This document shows positions 33,837-41,596 of a stretch of 64,000 nt of DNA, piece by piece; positions within the stretch are counted from its first letter, which is position 1, and each line of letters begins with the position of its first letter. The notes under the pieces are model-generated. The model was given only the letters and a program-made list of their open reading frames with translations. It made no database searches and was not told the DNA's origin. A program made the translations under genes and the position numbers. This DNA comes from Pseudolabrys sp. Lineage in GTDB: Bacteria > Pseudomonadota > Alphaproteobacteria > Rhizobiales > Xanthobacteraceae. The DNA is taken from positions 1-64,000 of the forward strand of contig JALHRB010000012.1 of NCBI GenBank assembly GCA_022841665.1. Reading direction: 5' to 3'.

Positions 33837-35045
33837 TCAGGAAACGCGTTCGAGCGCCAGCGAAACACCCTGGCCTACGCCGACGCACATGGTGGCAAGC
33901 GCCAGCCTGCCGCCCCTCTCCTCCAGGCCATGCGTGGCTGTCAGCGCCAAGCGCGCGCCCGACATCCCGAGCGGATGCCCGAGCGCGATCGCCCCGCCAT
34001 GCGGGTTGACGTGCTCGGCATCGTCGGCAAGCCCGAGCTGTCGCAGGCAGGCTAGCGACTGCGAGGCGAAGGCTTCGTTGATCTCGATCAAATCGTAGTC
34101 GGCGATCTTATGCTGGAGGCGCGCCATCAGCTTCTGCGTCGCTGGCACCGGGCCGATGCCCATGATGCGCGGCGGTACCGCCGCCGAGGCCATGCCGAGA
34201 ATACGGGCGCGGGGAGTGAGGCCGTGCGCCTTCACCGCCGCTTCCGAGGCGACGATGAGCGCGGCCGCGCCATCGTTGACGCCGGAGGCGTTGCCGGCGG
34301 TGACCGTGCCGGGATTGCGAAACGGTGTCTTCAGCTTGGCCAGCTGCTCGAGCGTGGTGTCAGGACGCGGATGCTCGTCGGTGTCGATCTTGACGCTCTC
34401 GCCCTTGCGGCCGGCGATTTCGACCGGGACGATCTCCTTGGCGAAGTAGCCGGCGGCAATGGCCTTGCCGGCGCGCTGCTGCGAGCGCACCGCAAAGGCG
34501 TCCTGGTCGGCGCGCGTCACCTGGAATTCCTCGGCCACGTTCTCGCCGGTCTCCGGCATCGAATCGACGCCATATTGCGCCTTCATCAGCGGGTTGACGA
34601 AGCGCCAGCCAATGGTGGTGTCGTAGATTTCCACCGAACGCGAGAAGGCTTCCTGCGCCTTGCCCTGCACGAAGGGCGCGCGCGTCATGGATTCGACGCC
34701 GCCGGCGATGGCGAAATCCATCTCGCCGGCGCGGATGGCGCGCGCCGCGGTGCCGACCGCCTCCAGCCCGGAGGCGCATAGCCGGTTGAGCGTGACGCCC
34801 GGCACATGGCCCGGCAGCCCGGCCAGCAGCAGCGCCATGCGGGCGACGTTGCGATTGTCCTCGCCGGCCTGGTTGGCGCAGCCGTAGAACACCTCGTCGA
34901 GCTTCTCCCAATTGGCCTTCGGGTTGCGCGCCACCAGCGCCTTGATCGGCACCGCGGCGAGATCGTCGGCGCGCACCTTAGCGAGCGCGCCGGCATAGCG
35001 GCCGATCGGCGTGCGCACCCCGTCGCAGATGAAAACGTCACGCAT
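33837..35045 (-). CDS. pcaF: 3-oxoadipyl-CoA thiolase
   Basis: Thiolase of 402 aa for the last step of the beta-ketoadipate pathway (beta-ketoadipyl-CoA to succinyl-CoA and acetyl-CoA). Seen: MRDVFICDGVRTPIGRYAGA, nucleophile in NRLCASGLEAV, the GHPLGMSGAR histidine and CVGVGQG near the end. The insert EIYDTTIGWRFVNPLM is typical of PcaF. It is directly preceded by a stump of a CoA-transferase gene and followed by pcaH. The start MRDVF has AGGATG upstream. Confidence 0.93.
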   Translation of the reverse strand: MRDVFICDGVRTPIGRYAGALAKVRADDLAAVPIKALVARNPKANWEKLDEVFYGCANQAGEDNRNVARMALLLAGLPGHVPGVTLNRLCASGLEAVGTAARAIRAGEMDFAIAGGVESMTRAPFVQGKAQEAFSRSVEIYDTTIGWRFVNPLMKAQYGVDSMPETGENVAEEFQVTRADQDAFAVRSQQRAGKAIAAGYFAKEIVPVEIAGRKGESVKIDTDEHPRPDTTLEQLAKLKTPFRNPGTVTAGNASGVNDGAAALIVASEAAVKAHGLTPRARILGMASAAVPPRIMGIGPVPATQKLMARLQHKIADYDLIEINEAFASQSLACLRQLGLADDAEHVNPHGGAIALGHPLGMSGARLALTATHGLEERGGRLALATMCVGVGQGVSLALERVS

Positions 35046-35110
35046 GGTCACATCCTGTTCCCGGCCTTTGGCATAGACAGACTTCATACAATATAGGCAC
35101 GCGAACTTGC

Positions 35111-35209
35111 CTACGCCGCCATAAGGTGCGTGAACCCTTCCAGGGCCACCTTATCGCCGTCGTGGACGGCGGCTTTGATGGCCTCGGCAAGCGACGTAAA
35201 CTGCGCCAT
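35111..35209 (-). pseudogene. Truncated 3-oxoacid CoA-transferase alpha-subunit gene (32 codons left)
   Basis: A 32-codon frame MAQFTSLAEAIKAAVHDGD... continuing VALEGFTHLMAA matches only the N-terminus of CoA-transferase alpha subunits (PcaI/CatI-like, normally about 230-290 aa). After FTHL the homology stops and a TAG follows; 65 bp later pcaF begins. The rest of the alpha gene and the beta gene are missing, as in a deletion. The stump keeps its own ATG and a strong promoter, and may act as a leader peptide. The succinyl-CoA:3-oxoadipate transferase step must be encoded elsewhere. Confidence 0.75.
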
Positions 35210-35237
35210 GCGTACATTCGTCCCGGTTTGCGGCCCG

Positions 35238-35266
35238 TATTTACGGCGGGCCACCGGCAGGGTCAA
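35238..35266 (-). promoter_or_regulatory. Predicted promoter of the pcaFHG transcript
   Basis: On the minus strand TTGACC (35266-35261), a 17-bp spacer and TAAATA (35243-35238), near consensus for sigma-70. It lies 29 bp before the stump ATG and would drive stump, pcaF, pcaH and pcaG. Confidence 0.55.
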
Positions 35267-35283
35267 ATGCATTGGCCTCGTCT

Positions 35284-35297
35284 GTTGGGGCCCCAAC
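35284..35297. promoter_or_regulatory. 14-bp perfect palindrome in the divergent pca / DUF3237 region
   Basis: GTTGGGGCCCCAAC, perfect over 14 bp, lies upstream of the minus-strand -35 box and 13 bp before the DUF3237 start. Position fits an operator for one or both divergent transcripts. The regulator is unknown. Confidence 0.4.
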
Positions 35298-35309
35298 GAA
35301 CGGCGATCC

Positions 35310-35762
35310 ATGTTGACGGCACAGCCCATTTTTACCATCCACGCCGAGCTCGCGGCGATCATGAACCTCGGGCAAACCCCCGTGGGCGAGCGGCGCATCA
35401 TCGGCATCACCGGCGGCACGGTGCGGGGAAAAAAGCTCCAGGGTCGCGTCCTGCCGGGCGGCGCCGACTGGCAGATCATCCGCGCCGACGGCGCCGCCGA
35501 CATCGAGGCCCGTTACACCATCGAGACCGACGCCGGGGCCCGCATCCTGGTCTTCAGCGAGGGTTTGCGGCATGGTCCGCCGGCCGTGATGGCGAGCCTG
35601 GCGCGAGGCGACAGCGTCGACCCGGCTCTCTATTATTTCCGCACGGCGATGCGGTTTGAGACCGCCGACCCCGCGGTCGACTGGATGAACCGCATCCTGG
35701 CAATCGCGCGCGGCACGCGCGAGGCGCGCAGCGTCCGGCTCGACGTTTACGAGGTGGAATAG
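35310..35762 (+). CDS. DUF3237 domain protein
   Basis: Protein of 150 aa, soluble, with the DUF3237 pattern: IFTIHAELAAIMNLGQTPVG then ERRIIGITGGTVRG, GRVLPGGADWQ and an ending with YYFRTAMRFETADPAVDW. Catalytic role unknown; DUF3237 genes often accompany aromatic or ester catabolism. The ATG at 35310 is chosen because the earlier in-frame codons lie within the divergent promoter region. The stop codon abuts the crotonase start without any gap, so it is the first gene of the hydroxycinnamate operon. Confidence 0.82.
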   Translation: MLTAQPIFTIHAELAAIMNLGQTPVGERRIIGITGGTVRGKKLQGRVLPGGADWQIIRADGAADIEARYTIETDAGARILVFSEGLRHGPPAVMASLARGDSVDPALYYFRTAMRFETADPAVDWMNRILAIARGTREARSVRLDVYEVE

Positions 35763-36554
35763 ATGGCCTTGATGACCATGAAACTCCCCGCTTCGCTGGT
35801 CGCGGAGCAGCAGGGCCCGGTCGCCATCCTGCGGCTCAACCGCCCGCACAAGCGCAATGCGCTCGACGACGAGACCATTCTCGGCATCGAAACTTTCTTC
35901 ACATCGCTGCCCGACGATGTCGGCGCCGTGCTGCTGTGCGGCGAAGGCGAGCATTTCTCCGCCGGCCTCGATCTCTCCGAACTGGAAGAGCGCGACCTCA
36001 CGCAGGGCATCGCACATTCGCGGCTGTGGCACCGCGCTTTCGAGAAGATCCAATTCGGCAAGGCGCCGGTGGTGGCGGTCCTGCACGGAGCCGTGGTCGG
36101 CGGCGGGCTGGAACTCGCCGCTGCCGCGCATGTGCGCGTGGCCGAGCGCTCCGCCTATTACGCGCTGCCGGAAGGCAGCCGCGGCATCTATGTGGGCGGC
36201 GGCGGCTCGGTGCGGCTGCCACGCCTGATCGGCGTCGCGCGCATGATGGACATGATGCTGACCGGCCGCACCTATTCGGCCGAGGAAGGCCAGACCATCG
36301 GGCTGACCACCTACCTCGCCGAGCAGGGCAAGGGCTACGCCAAGGGCTTCGAATTGGCCCAACGCATCGCCGGCAACACCGGGCTGACCAACTTCGCCAT
36401 CATGCAGGCGCTGCCGCGCATCGCCGAGATGGACCCCGGTAGCGGTTATGCGGTGGAAGCGCTGATGGCGTCGATCGCGCAGGCCGACCCGGAGGCGAAA
36501 AGCCGCCTGAAGGACTTCCTCGAGAAGCGTGGGCCGAAGGTGACCCGCTCTTGA
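35763..36554 (+). CDS. Enoyl-CoA hydratase/isomerase (crotonase) family protein
   Basis: Protein of 263 aa with the crotonase fold: LRLNRPHKRNALDDE, the oxyanion-hole block GEHFSAGLDLSELEE and HGAVVGGGLELAAAAHVRVA. Next to feruloyl-CoA synthetase, thiolase and SDR genes, it most likely hydrates feruloyl- or coumaroyl-CoA to the 3-hydroxy intermediate. A hydratase-lyase giving vanillin and acetyl-CoA is the alternative, but the thiolase and dehydrogenase in the same operon favour the hydratase role. Start has GAGGTGG 7 nt upstream. Confidence 0.85.
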   Translation: MALMTMKLPASLVAEQQGPVAILRLNRPHKRNALDDETILGIETFFTSLPDDVGAVLLCGEGEHFSAGLDLSELEERDLTQGIAHSRLWHRAFEKIQFGKAPVVAVLHGAVVGGGLELAAAAHVRVAERSAYYALPEGSRGIYVGGGGSVRLPRLIGVARMMDMMLTGRTYSAEEGQTIGLTTYLAEQGKGYAKGFELAQRIAGNTGLTNFAIMQALPRIAEMDPGSGYAVEALMASIAQADPEAKSRLKDFLEKRGPKVTRS

Positions 36555-36580
36555 GGCTGGGCGGGCGGGCGGCCTATTGT
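36551..36580 (+). promoter_or_regulatory. Predicted internal promoter before the feruloyl-CoA synthetase gene
   Basis: TTGAGG (36551-36556), 18-bp spacer, TATTGT (36575-36580). The -35 overlaps the crotonase stop codon and the -10 overlaps the left arm of the operator at 36576-36596. Prediction from pattern only. Confidence 0.35.
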
Positions 36581-36596
36581 TGTCGAGGACAACAAT
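36576..36596. promoter_or_regulatory. Candidate MarR-type operator before the feruloyl-CoA synthetase gene
   Basis: A perfect inverted repeat with 9-bp arms ATTGTTGTC and GACAACAAT and a 3-bp centre. It lies 20 bp before the fcs start codon. AT-rich symmetrical sites of this size are typical for MarR dimers, and a MarR gene closes the operon at 40950-41444. Confidence 0.55.
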
Positions 36597-36615
36597 TAAG
36601 AACACCAGGGACGAG

Positions 36616-38493
36616 ATGCCCGAGCCGATCCGCAGATCCGAAAAAACGGTCGCCCCGCCGCTGCGCGCCGTGCGTCTCGGTGCGCCGGGCGCCGTGGTGG
36701 AAACGCGCGCCGACGGCAGTGTCGTCATCCGCGCCGGCCAGCCGCTCGGCCGCTATCACGACAAGCTGAGCGAGGCGCTGGAGCGCTGGGCGCGCGCAAC
36801 GCCCGACCGTGTCTTTCTCGCACAACGCGACCCCGACGGCCGCTGGCGCGAACTCACCTATGCGCAAGTGCTCGAACAGGTGAAGCGCATCGCCGCCGCC
36901 CTGTTGCGCCGCGGGCTGTCGGCCGAGCGGCCGATCGCCGTCCTGTCCGGCAACGACATCGAGCAGGCGCTGCTCGGCCTCGCCGCCACCTATGTCGGCA
37001 TCCCCTATGCGCCGATCTCGCCGGCCTATTCGCTGATGTCCAGCGACTTCGGCAAGCTGCGCGGCATCGTCGAACTGCTCACGCCCGGCCTGGTCTTCGC
37101 CAATGACGGCATGCCGTTCGCGCGCGCCATCTACGCCACCGTGCCCGACGGCATCGAGCTCGTGGTGACGCGCAATCCGCTGGGCGACCGGCCGACCACG
37201 ATGTTCGCCGATCTGCTCGGCGCCGAAGACGCGGGCGGTGTTGCGGCGGCGCACGGCGCCGTCACGCCGGACACCATTGCCAAATTCCTGTTCACGTCCG
37301 GCTCGACCGGGACGCCGAAGGCGGTGATCAACACCCAGCGCATGCTGTGCGCCAACCAAGCGATGCTGAACGCCGGCCTGCGCTTCGCCACCGATGAGCC
37401 GCCGACGCTGGTGGACTGGCTGCCGTGGAGCCACACCTTCGGCAGCAACCACAATTTCAACTTCGTGCTGGTCAACGGCGGCTCGCTCTACATCGACGAC
37501 GGCAATCCCACGCCTCCCGGCGTGCCGAAGACCGTGCGCAATCTGCGCGACATCGCGCCGACCATCTATTTCAACGTGCCGAAAGGCTTCGAGGCGCTGG
37601 TGCCGCATCTGCGCGCCGACGCCGGCTTGCGCAACACGTTCTTCAGCCGGCTCAAGGTCCTGTTCTATGCCGGCGCCGGGCTCAGCCACGCGACCTGGGA
37701 AGCGCTGACCGAACTGGCCGTCGAATCGACCGGCGAGCGCATCATCTTCATCACCTCGCTCGGCTCGACCGAGACCGCGCCGGCGTCGCTCGCCTGCACC
37801 TGGGACTTCGACCGGCCCGGCAATATCGGCCTGCCAATGGCGGGCTCCGAGCTCAAGCTGGTGCCGAACGAAGGCAAGCTGGAAGCGCGGCTGCGCGGCC
37901 CGCACATCACGCCCGGCTACTGGCGGCAGGAAGACCTGACGCGCGAGGCCTTCGACGAGGAAGGCTTCTACAAGATCGGCGACGCGCTGAAATATGTCGA
38001 TCCTGACGACCCGACCAAAGGCCTGTTGTTCGACGGCCGCATCGCCGAGGACTTCAAGCTCTCGACCGGCACTTGGGTGAGCGTCGGTCCCCTGCGCGGC
38101 CGGTTCGTCGATCATTTCGCGCCTTATGTGCGCGATGTCGTGTTCGCCGGTCCCGACCAAGACGAGATCGCGGCATTGGTGTTTCCCGACGTCGAAGCCT
38201 GCCGCAAGCTTGCCGGCCTCGACGCCGATACCACGCCCGCCGCGATTGTCGCGCATGAGAAGGTGCGCGCCCTCTTCGCCGAGCGGCTGGCGGCGCTCGC
38301 CGCCGAAAGCCGCGGCTCCTCGACGCGCGTCACGCGCGCGCTGCTGATGGCGGAGCCGCCGTCGATGGACAAAGGCGAGGCGACCGACAAGGGCTCGATC
38401 AACCAGCGCGCCGTGCTGCGCAACCGCGCCGCGCTGGTGGAGGAGCTCTATGCCGATGCGAGATCGGCCCGCGTGATTGGGGTCGAGGGGTGA
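36616..38493 (+). CDS. fcs: Feruloyl-CoA synthetase (hydroxycinnamate CoA ligase)
   Basis: ANL-family ligase of 625 aa. AMP-binding motif LFTSGSTGTPKAVINTQRM; LPWSHTFGSNHNFNFV and the C-terminal FDGRIAEDFKLSTGTWVSVG match feruloyl-CoA synthases rather than benzoate or fatty-acid ligases. It activates ferulate, p-coumarate or caffeate with ATP and CoA. Start ATG at 36616 has AGGGA upstream. A 61-bp gap after the crotonase gene holds a palindrome and a possible promoter, unusual inside such a tight operon. The stop lies just before the thiolase GTG. Confidence 0.9.
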   Translation: MPEPIRRSEKTVAPPLRAVRLGAPGAVVETRADGSVVIRAGQPLGRYHDKLSEALERWARATPDRVFLAQRDPDGRWRELTYAQVLEQVKRIAAALLRRGLSAERPIAVLSGNDIEQALLGLAATYVGIPYAPISPAYSLMSSDFGKLRGIVELLTPGLVFANDGMPFARAIYATVPDGIELVVTRNPLGDRPTTMFADLLGAEDAGGVAAAHGAVTPDTIAKFLFTSGSTGTPKAVINTQRMLCANQAMLNAGLRFATDEPPTLVDWLPWSHTFGSNHNFNFVLVNGGSLYIDDGNPTPPGVPKTVRNLRDIAPTIYFNVPKGFEALVPHLRADAGLRNTFFSRLKVLFYAGAGLSHATWEALTELAVESTGERIIFITSLGSTETAPASLACTWDFDRPGNIGLPMAGSELKLVPNEGKLEARLRGPHITPGYWRQEDLTREAFDEEGFYKIGDALKYVDPDDPTKGLLFDGRIAEDFKLSTGTWVSVGPLRGRFVDHFAPYVRDVVFAGPDQDEIAALVFPDVEACRKLAGLDADTTPAAIVAHEKVRALFAERLAALAAESRGSSTRVTRALLMAEPPSMDKGEATDKGSINQRAVLRNRAALVEELYADARSARVIGVEG

Positions 38494-38497
38494 ACCG

Positions 38498-39748
38498 GTG
38501 AACGAGAAAACCGCCGGTCTCGGCGCAACCTTCGGCGATGCCTGGCTGATCCACGGCGTGCGCACGCCGTTCGCCGACTACAACGGCGCGCTGGCGCAGG
38601 TCTCGCCCATCGACCTCGGCATCAAGGCCGCGCGCGCGGCTTTCGCCAAGACCGGAGCAAACCCGCAAGACGTGGGCACCGTCATCGCCGGCTCGATGGC
38701 GCAGGCGAGCTTCGACGCCTACATGCTGCCGCGCCATGTCGGCCTCTATGCCGGCGTGCCGACGGAGACGCCCGCGCATATGGTGCAGCGGGTATGCGGC
38801 ACCGGCATCGAGGTGCTGGCGCAGGCCTCCGACGCGGTCTCGCTCGGGCGCGCAGAGCTGGCGCTGTGCGTCGGCACCGAGAGCATGAGCCGCAACCCGG
38901 TCGCCGCCTACACGCACCGCGGCGGCTTCCGCATGGGTCAGGTCGAGTTCAAGGATTTCCTCTGGGAGGCGCTGCGCGATCCCGCCGCCGACGTCACCAT
39001 GGGCGACACCGCCGAGAACCTGGCCCGGCAGTACCAGATCACGCGGCCGCAAGTGGACGCCTACGCGGCCCGCTCGTTCGAGCGCGCGGTGAAGGCGCAG
39101 GCGAGCGGCTTTTTCGCCGGCGAGATCGCGCCGGTCGCGACCGAGAAGTTCGAGGCCGACGGCCTGCACGCGCGCGGCATCCGCATCAAGGAAGAACTTG
39201 CCGCCGACACCCACATACGGCCTTCCTCGGTCGAGCAGCTTGCCAAGATCAAGCCGGCCTTCGGCGGCGTACAGACCGGCGGCAACTCCTCGGCCATCGT
39301 GGACGGCGCGGCGGCCATCCTGGTCGGCAGCGCCGGCTACGCCAAGAAGCTCGGCAAGGCGCCTCTCGCGCGCATCGTGGCGAGCGCCGCGGTCGGCGTG
39401 CCGCCCGAGATCATGGGCATCGGCCCGGTGCCGGCGATCAAGGCCGTGCTCGCCCGCGCCGGCCTCACGCTTGACGACATCGGCCGCATCGAGATCAACG
39501 AGGCCTTCGGCGCGCAGGTGATGGCCTGCGCGCGCGCGTTGTCGCTCGACGAGGACAGGCTCAACGTCAATGGCGGGGCGATCGCCATCGGCCATCCGCT
39601 CGGCGCCACCGGCATCCGCCTCGCGCTGACGCTGGCGCGCGAGCTCAAGCGCGCCGGCCTGCGCTATGGTATCGCCTCCGCCTGCATCGGCGGCGGCCAG
39701 GGCATCGCGCTGCTGATCGAAAATCCGGACTTCGACAGGAAGAACTAG
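38498..39748 (+). CDS. Thiolase (beta-keto arylpropionyl-CoA thiolase candidate)
   Basis: Thiolase of 416 aa with a GTG start preceded by GAGGGG, 4 bp after the fcs stop. Seen: WLIHGVRTPFADYNGAL, nucleophile in VQRVCGTGIEVLAQ, GHPLGATGIRLAL and SACIGGGQGIALL. In operon context it would cleave the 3-keto thioester formed from feruloyl- or coumaroyl-CoA into an aroyl-CoA (vanilloyl-CoA, 4-hydroxybenzoyl-CoA) and acetyl-CoA. It is clearly distinct from PhbA and PcaF in this window. Confidence 0.85.
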   Translation: MNEKTAGLGATFGDAWLIHGVRTPFADYNGALAQVSPIDLGIKAARAAFAKTGANPQDVGTVIAGSMAQASFDAYMLPRHVGLYAGVPTETPAHMVQRVCGTGIEVLAQASDAVSLGRAELALCVGTESMSRNPVAAYTHRGGFRMGQVEFKDFLWEALRDPAADVTMGDTAENLARQYQITRPQVDAYAARSFERAVKAQASGFFAGEIAPVATEKFEADGLHARGIRIKEELAADTHIRPSSVEQLAKIKPAFGGVQTGGNSSAIVDGAAAILVGSAGYAKKLGKAPLARIVASAAVGVPPEIMGIGPVPAIKAVLARAGLTLDDIGRIEINEAFGAQVMACARALSLDEDRLNVNGGAIAIGHPLGATGIRLALTLARELKRAGLRYGIASACIGGGQGIALLIENPDFDRKN

Positions 39749-39751
39749 GCC

Positions 39752-40513
39752 ATGGAGATCAAGGGACATTCGGCCATCGTCACGGGCGGCGCCTCCGGGC
39801 TGGGTGCCGCCAGCGCGCGCGCGCTGGCGGCGGCCGGCGCCAAGGTCGCCGTGCTCGACGTGAACGAGAAGGCGGCCGCCGACGTCGCCGCCAGCATCAA
39901 GGGCGTGGCGATCGCCTGCGACGTCGCCGACGCCGCCAGCGCCGAAGCGGCCGTCAGAAAAGCCGCCGAAGCGCACGGCCCGGCGCGCGTGCTGGTCAAC
40001 TGCGCCGGCGTCGGCCCCGCCAAGCGCATTGTCGGCAAGGACGGCCCGCAGCCGCTCGTCGACTACGAGCGCGTCATCCGCATCAACCTGATCGGCACCT
40101 TCAACATGATGCGGCTCGCCGCCGCCGCCATGCAGCCGCTCGACCCGCTCGGCGACGGCGAGCGCGGCGTCATCGTCTCGACTGCCTCCATCGCCGCCTT
40201 CGAAGGCCAGGTTGGCCAGGCCGCCTACGCCTCCTCCAAGGGCGGCGTCGCCGCACTGACGCTGCCGGCGGCGCGCGAATTCGCCCAGTTCGGCATCCGC
40301 GTGCTTGCCATCGCCCCCGGCATTTTCGGCACGCCGATGCTGAAGGCGCTGCCACAGGAGACGCAGGATTCGCTCGGCGCCTCGGTCCCCTTCCCCAAGC
40401 GCCTGGGCGAGGCGCGCGAGTTCGCCGCGCTGGTGCTGCATTGCGTTCACAACACCTACCTCAACGGCGAGGTGATCCGGCTCGACGGCGCGCTGCGCAT
40501 GGCACCACGCTGA
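39752..40513 (+). CDS. SDR 3-hydroxyacyl-CoA dehydrogenase
   Basis: Protein of 253 aa of the type II 3-hydroxyacyl-CoA dehydrogenase (HSD10-like) group. Cofactor motif [15 protein letters not shown] with an Asp after beta-2 (VLDVNEKA) favouring NAD+, NCAGVGPA, catalytic region [21 protein letters not shown], and the ending [12 protein letters not shown]. In this operon it would oxidise the 3-hydroxy-arylpropionyl-CoA to the 3-keto form ahead of the thiolase. It starts 3 bp after the thiolase stop. Confidence 0.88.
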   Translation: MEIKGHSAIVTGGASGLGAASARALAAAGAKVAVLDVNEKAAADVAASIKGVAIACDVADAASAEAAVRKAAEAHGPARVLVNCAGVGPAKRIVGKDGPQPLVDYERVIRINLIGTFNMMRLAAAAMQPLDPLGDGERGVIVSTASIAAFEGQVGQAAYASSKGGVAALTLPAAREFAQFGIRVLAIAPGIFGTPMLKALPQETQDSLGASVPFPKRLGEAREFAALVLHCVHNTYLNGEVIRLDGALRMAPR

Positions 40514-40524
40514 ACGGGCGAGTC

Positions 40525-40944
40525 GTGACCTCCTTTACCAACACCCGCGCCGTGCGCATCGAATGGGGTGATTGCGACCCCGCCGGAATTATTTTTTATC
40601 CGCGCTATTTCGAGATCTTCGATGCCTCGACCGCGCATCTGTTCGAGGCCGCGCTGGGCATCACCAAGAACCAGATGTTCAAGAGCCTGGAGTTTTCCGG
40701 TTTTCCGCTGGTGCGCACGCAGGCGCGCTTCCTCAAGCCGACGCGCTTCGGCGACGACGTCACGGTGACGTCGACCATCACCTTCGGCCGCAGCAGCTTC
40801 GAGGTCGAGCACCGTCTCGCGCTGCACGGCGAGACTTGCGCCGAGTGCTCGGAGAAGCGCGTGTGGGTCGTGCGCGACGCCGAAGGCCGGCTCAAGTCGC
40901 ACCCGGTGCCGCCGGACGTGCTGGCGAAATTCGGCGCCGCCTGA
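40525..40944 (+). CDS. 4-hydroxybenzoyl-CoA thioesterase-like hot-dog protein
   Basis: Protein of 139 aa, single hot-dog domain. The N-terminus RIEWGDCDPAGIIFYPRYFE matches 4-hydroxybenzoyl-CoA thioesterase of Pseudomonas, with the catalytic Asp equivalent at Asp18. In the operon it would release free vanillate or 4-hydroxybenzoate from the aroyl-CoA made by the thiolase. Start GTG at 40525; the upstream in-frame codons overlap the SDR gene. Its stop is 5 bp from the convergent MarR stop. Confidence 0.88.
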   Translation: MTSFTNTRAVRIEWGDCDPAGIIFYPRYFEIFDASTAHLFEAALGITKNQMFKSLEFSGFPLVRTQARFLKPTRFGDDVTVTSTITFGRSSFEVEHRLALHGETCAECSEKRVWVVRDAEGRLKSHPVPPDVLAKFGAA

Positions 40945-40949
40945 CGCGG

Positions 40950-41444
40950 CTACTCCATCTCGGCCGCGATCCGCTTCAGGATCTGCAGAAATTTCTTGCG
41001 GTCGCGCAGGCCGATGATGCGGTCGAGATTGCGCTCGTGCCGGCGCGCGCAGCGCGTCATCAAGGCGAGCGTCTTCTTGCCGGCCGGCGTCAGGTTCAGG
41101 CGGTAGGTGCGCCGGTCGCTGTCCATGCGCTTGCGCTCGATCAGCCCACGCCGCACCAGGTCCTCGACCACCGGCGTGAGCGAGGACTTGTCGCGGCCGT
41201 TGGCGAGCGACAATTCGGTCTGGCTGATGCCCGGATTGCGCGCGATCAGCGTGAGAGTGGCAAAGCGCCCCGGGCTCTCGCCGATCTCCTGCGACCGGTG
41301 CGAGAAGGCCTGGAAGGCGGCCTCCTGCGCCATCCTCAGATTGAACCCGACCCAATAGGCGAGTGGGCCGAAATTGATCGATTTGGCAACGGTTTCGCCG
41401 TTCTTCGTGCGGCGAACCACCCCCTTGCCATTGCTTCCACGCAC
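40950..41444 (-). CDS. MarR-family transcriptional regulator
   Basis: Winged-helix repressor of about 164 aa: GPLAYWVGFNLRMAQEAAFQ, recognition region GISQTELSLANGRDKSSLTP, and the wing ERKRMDSDRRTYRLNLTPAG. Placed tail-to-tail with the hydroxycinnamate operon and divergent from a TRAP transporter, it probably senses an aroyl- or hydroxycinnamoyl-CoA, as HcaR/CouR-type MarR proteins do. Start: an ATG at 41453 directly abuts the Shine-Dalgarno GGGGAGG, too close to be used, so the GTG three codons later is preferred. Confidence 0.85.
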   Translation of the reverse strand: MRGSNGKGVVRRTKNGETVAKSINFGPLAYWVGFNLRMAQEAAFQAFSHRSQEIGESPGRFATLTLIARNPGISQTELSLANGRDKSSLTPVVEDLVRRGLIERKRMDSDRRTYRLNLTPAGKKTLALMTRCARRHERNLDRIIGLRDRKKFLQILKRIAAEME

Positions 41445-41495
41445 CGCGATCATCCTCCCCGAAAGGCGAACCTTTGCGTTTGTTGCCCTGCCCCA

Positions 41496-41513
41496 TAGTT
41501 GGGTATCAAACTA
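41496..41513. promoter_or_regulatory. Candidate operator in the MarR-TRAP divergent region
   Basis: An 18-bp imperfect palindrome with outer arms TAGTT and AACTA. It overlaps the -35 of the predicted TRAP promoter. A second inverted repeat, GTTGG...CCAAC, lies about 50 bp further toward the TRAP gene. Both are plausible MarR sites. Confidence 0.4.
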
Positions 41514-41526
41514 CATCCTTTACAAT
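41499..41526 (+). promoter_or_regulatory. Predicted promoter of the TRAP transporter operon
   Basis: TTGGGT (41499-41504), 16-bp spacer, TACAAT (41521-41526), 71 bp before the receptor gene start. The -10 is close to consensus. Confidence 0.45.
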
Positions 41527-41596
41527 CCGCGCTGCATTCGGCTGAATGCGGAAAAAGTTGGACCTGTAACCAACACCAACCGAAGGGAGGAATTCC

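Noticed and set aside
36574-40450. Two 660-680-codon minus-strand frames opposite fcs, thiolase and SDR genes
   Set aside because: Same shadow effect; plus-strand proteins have intact family motifs throughout.
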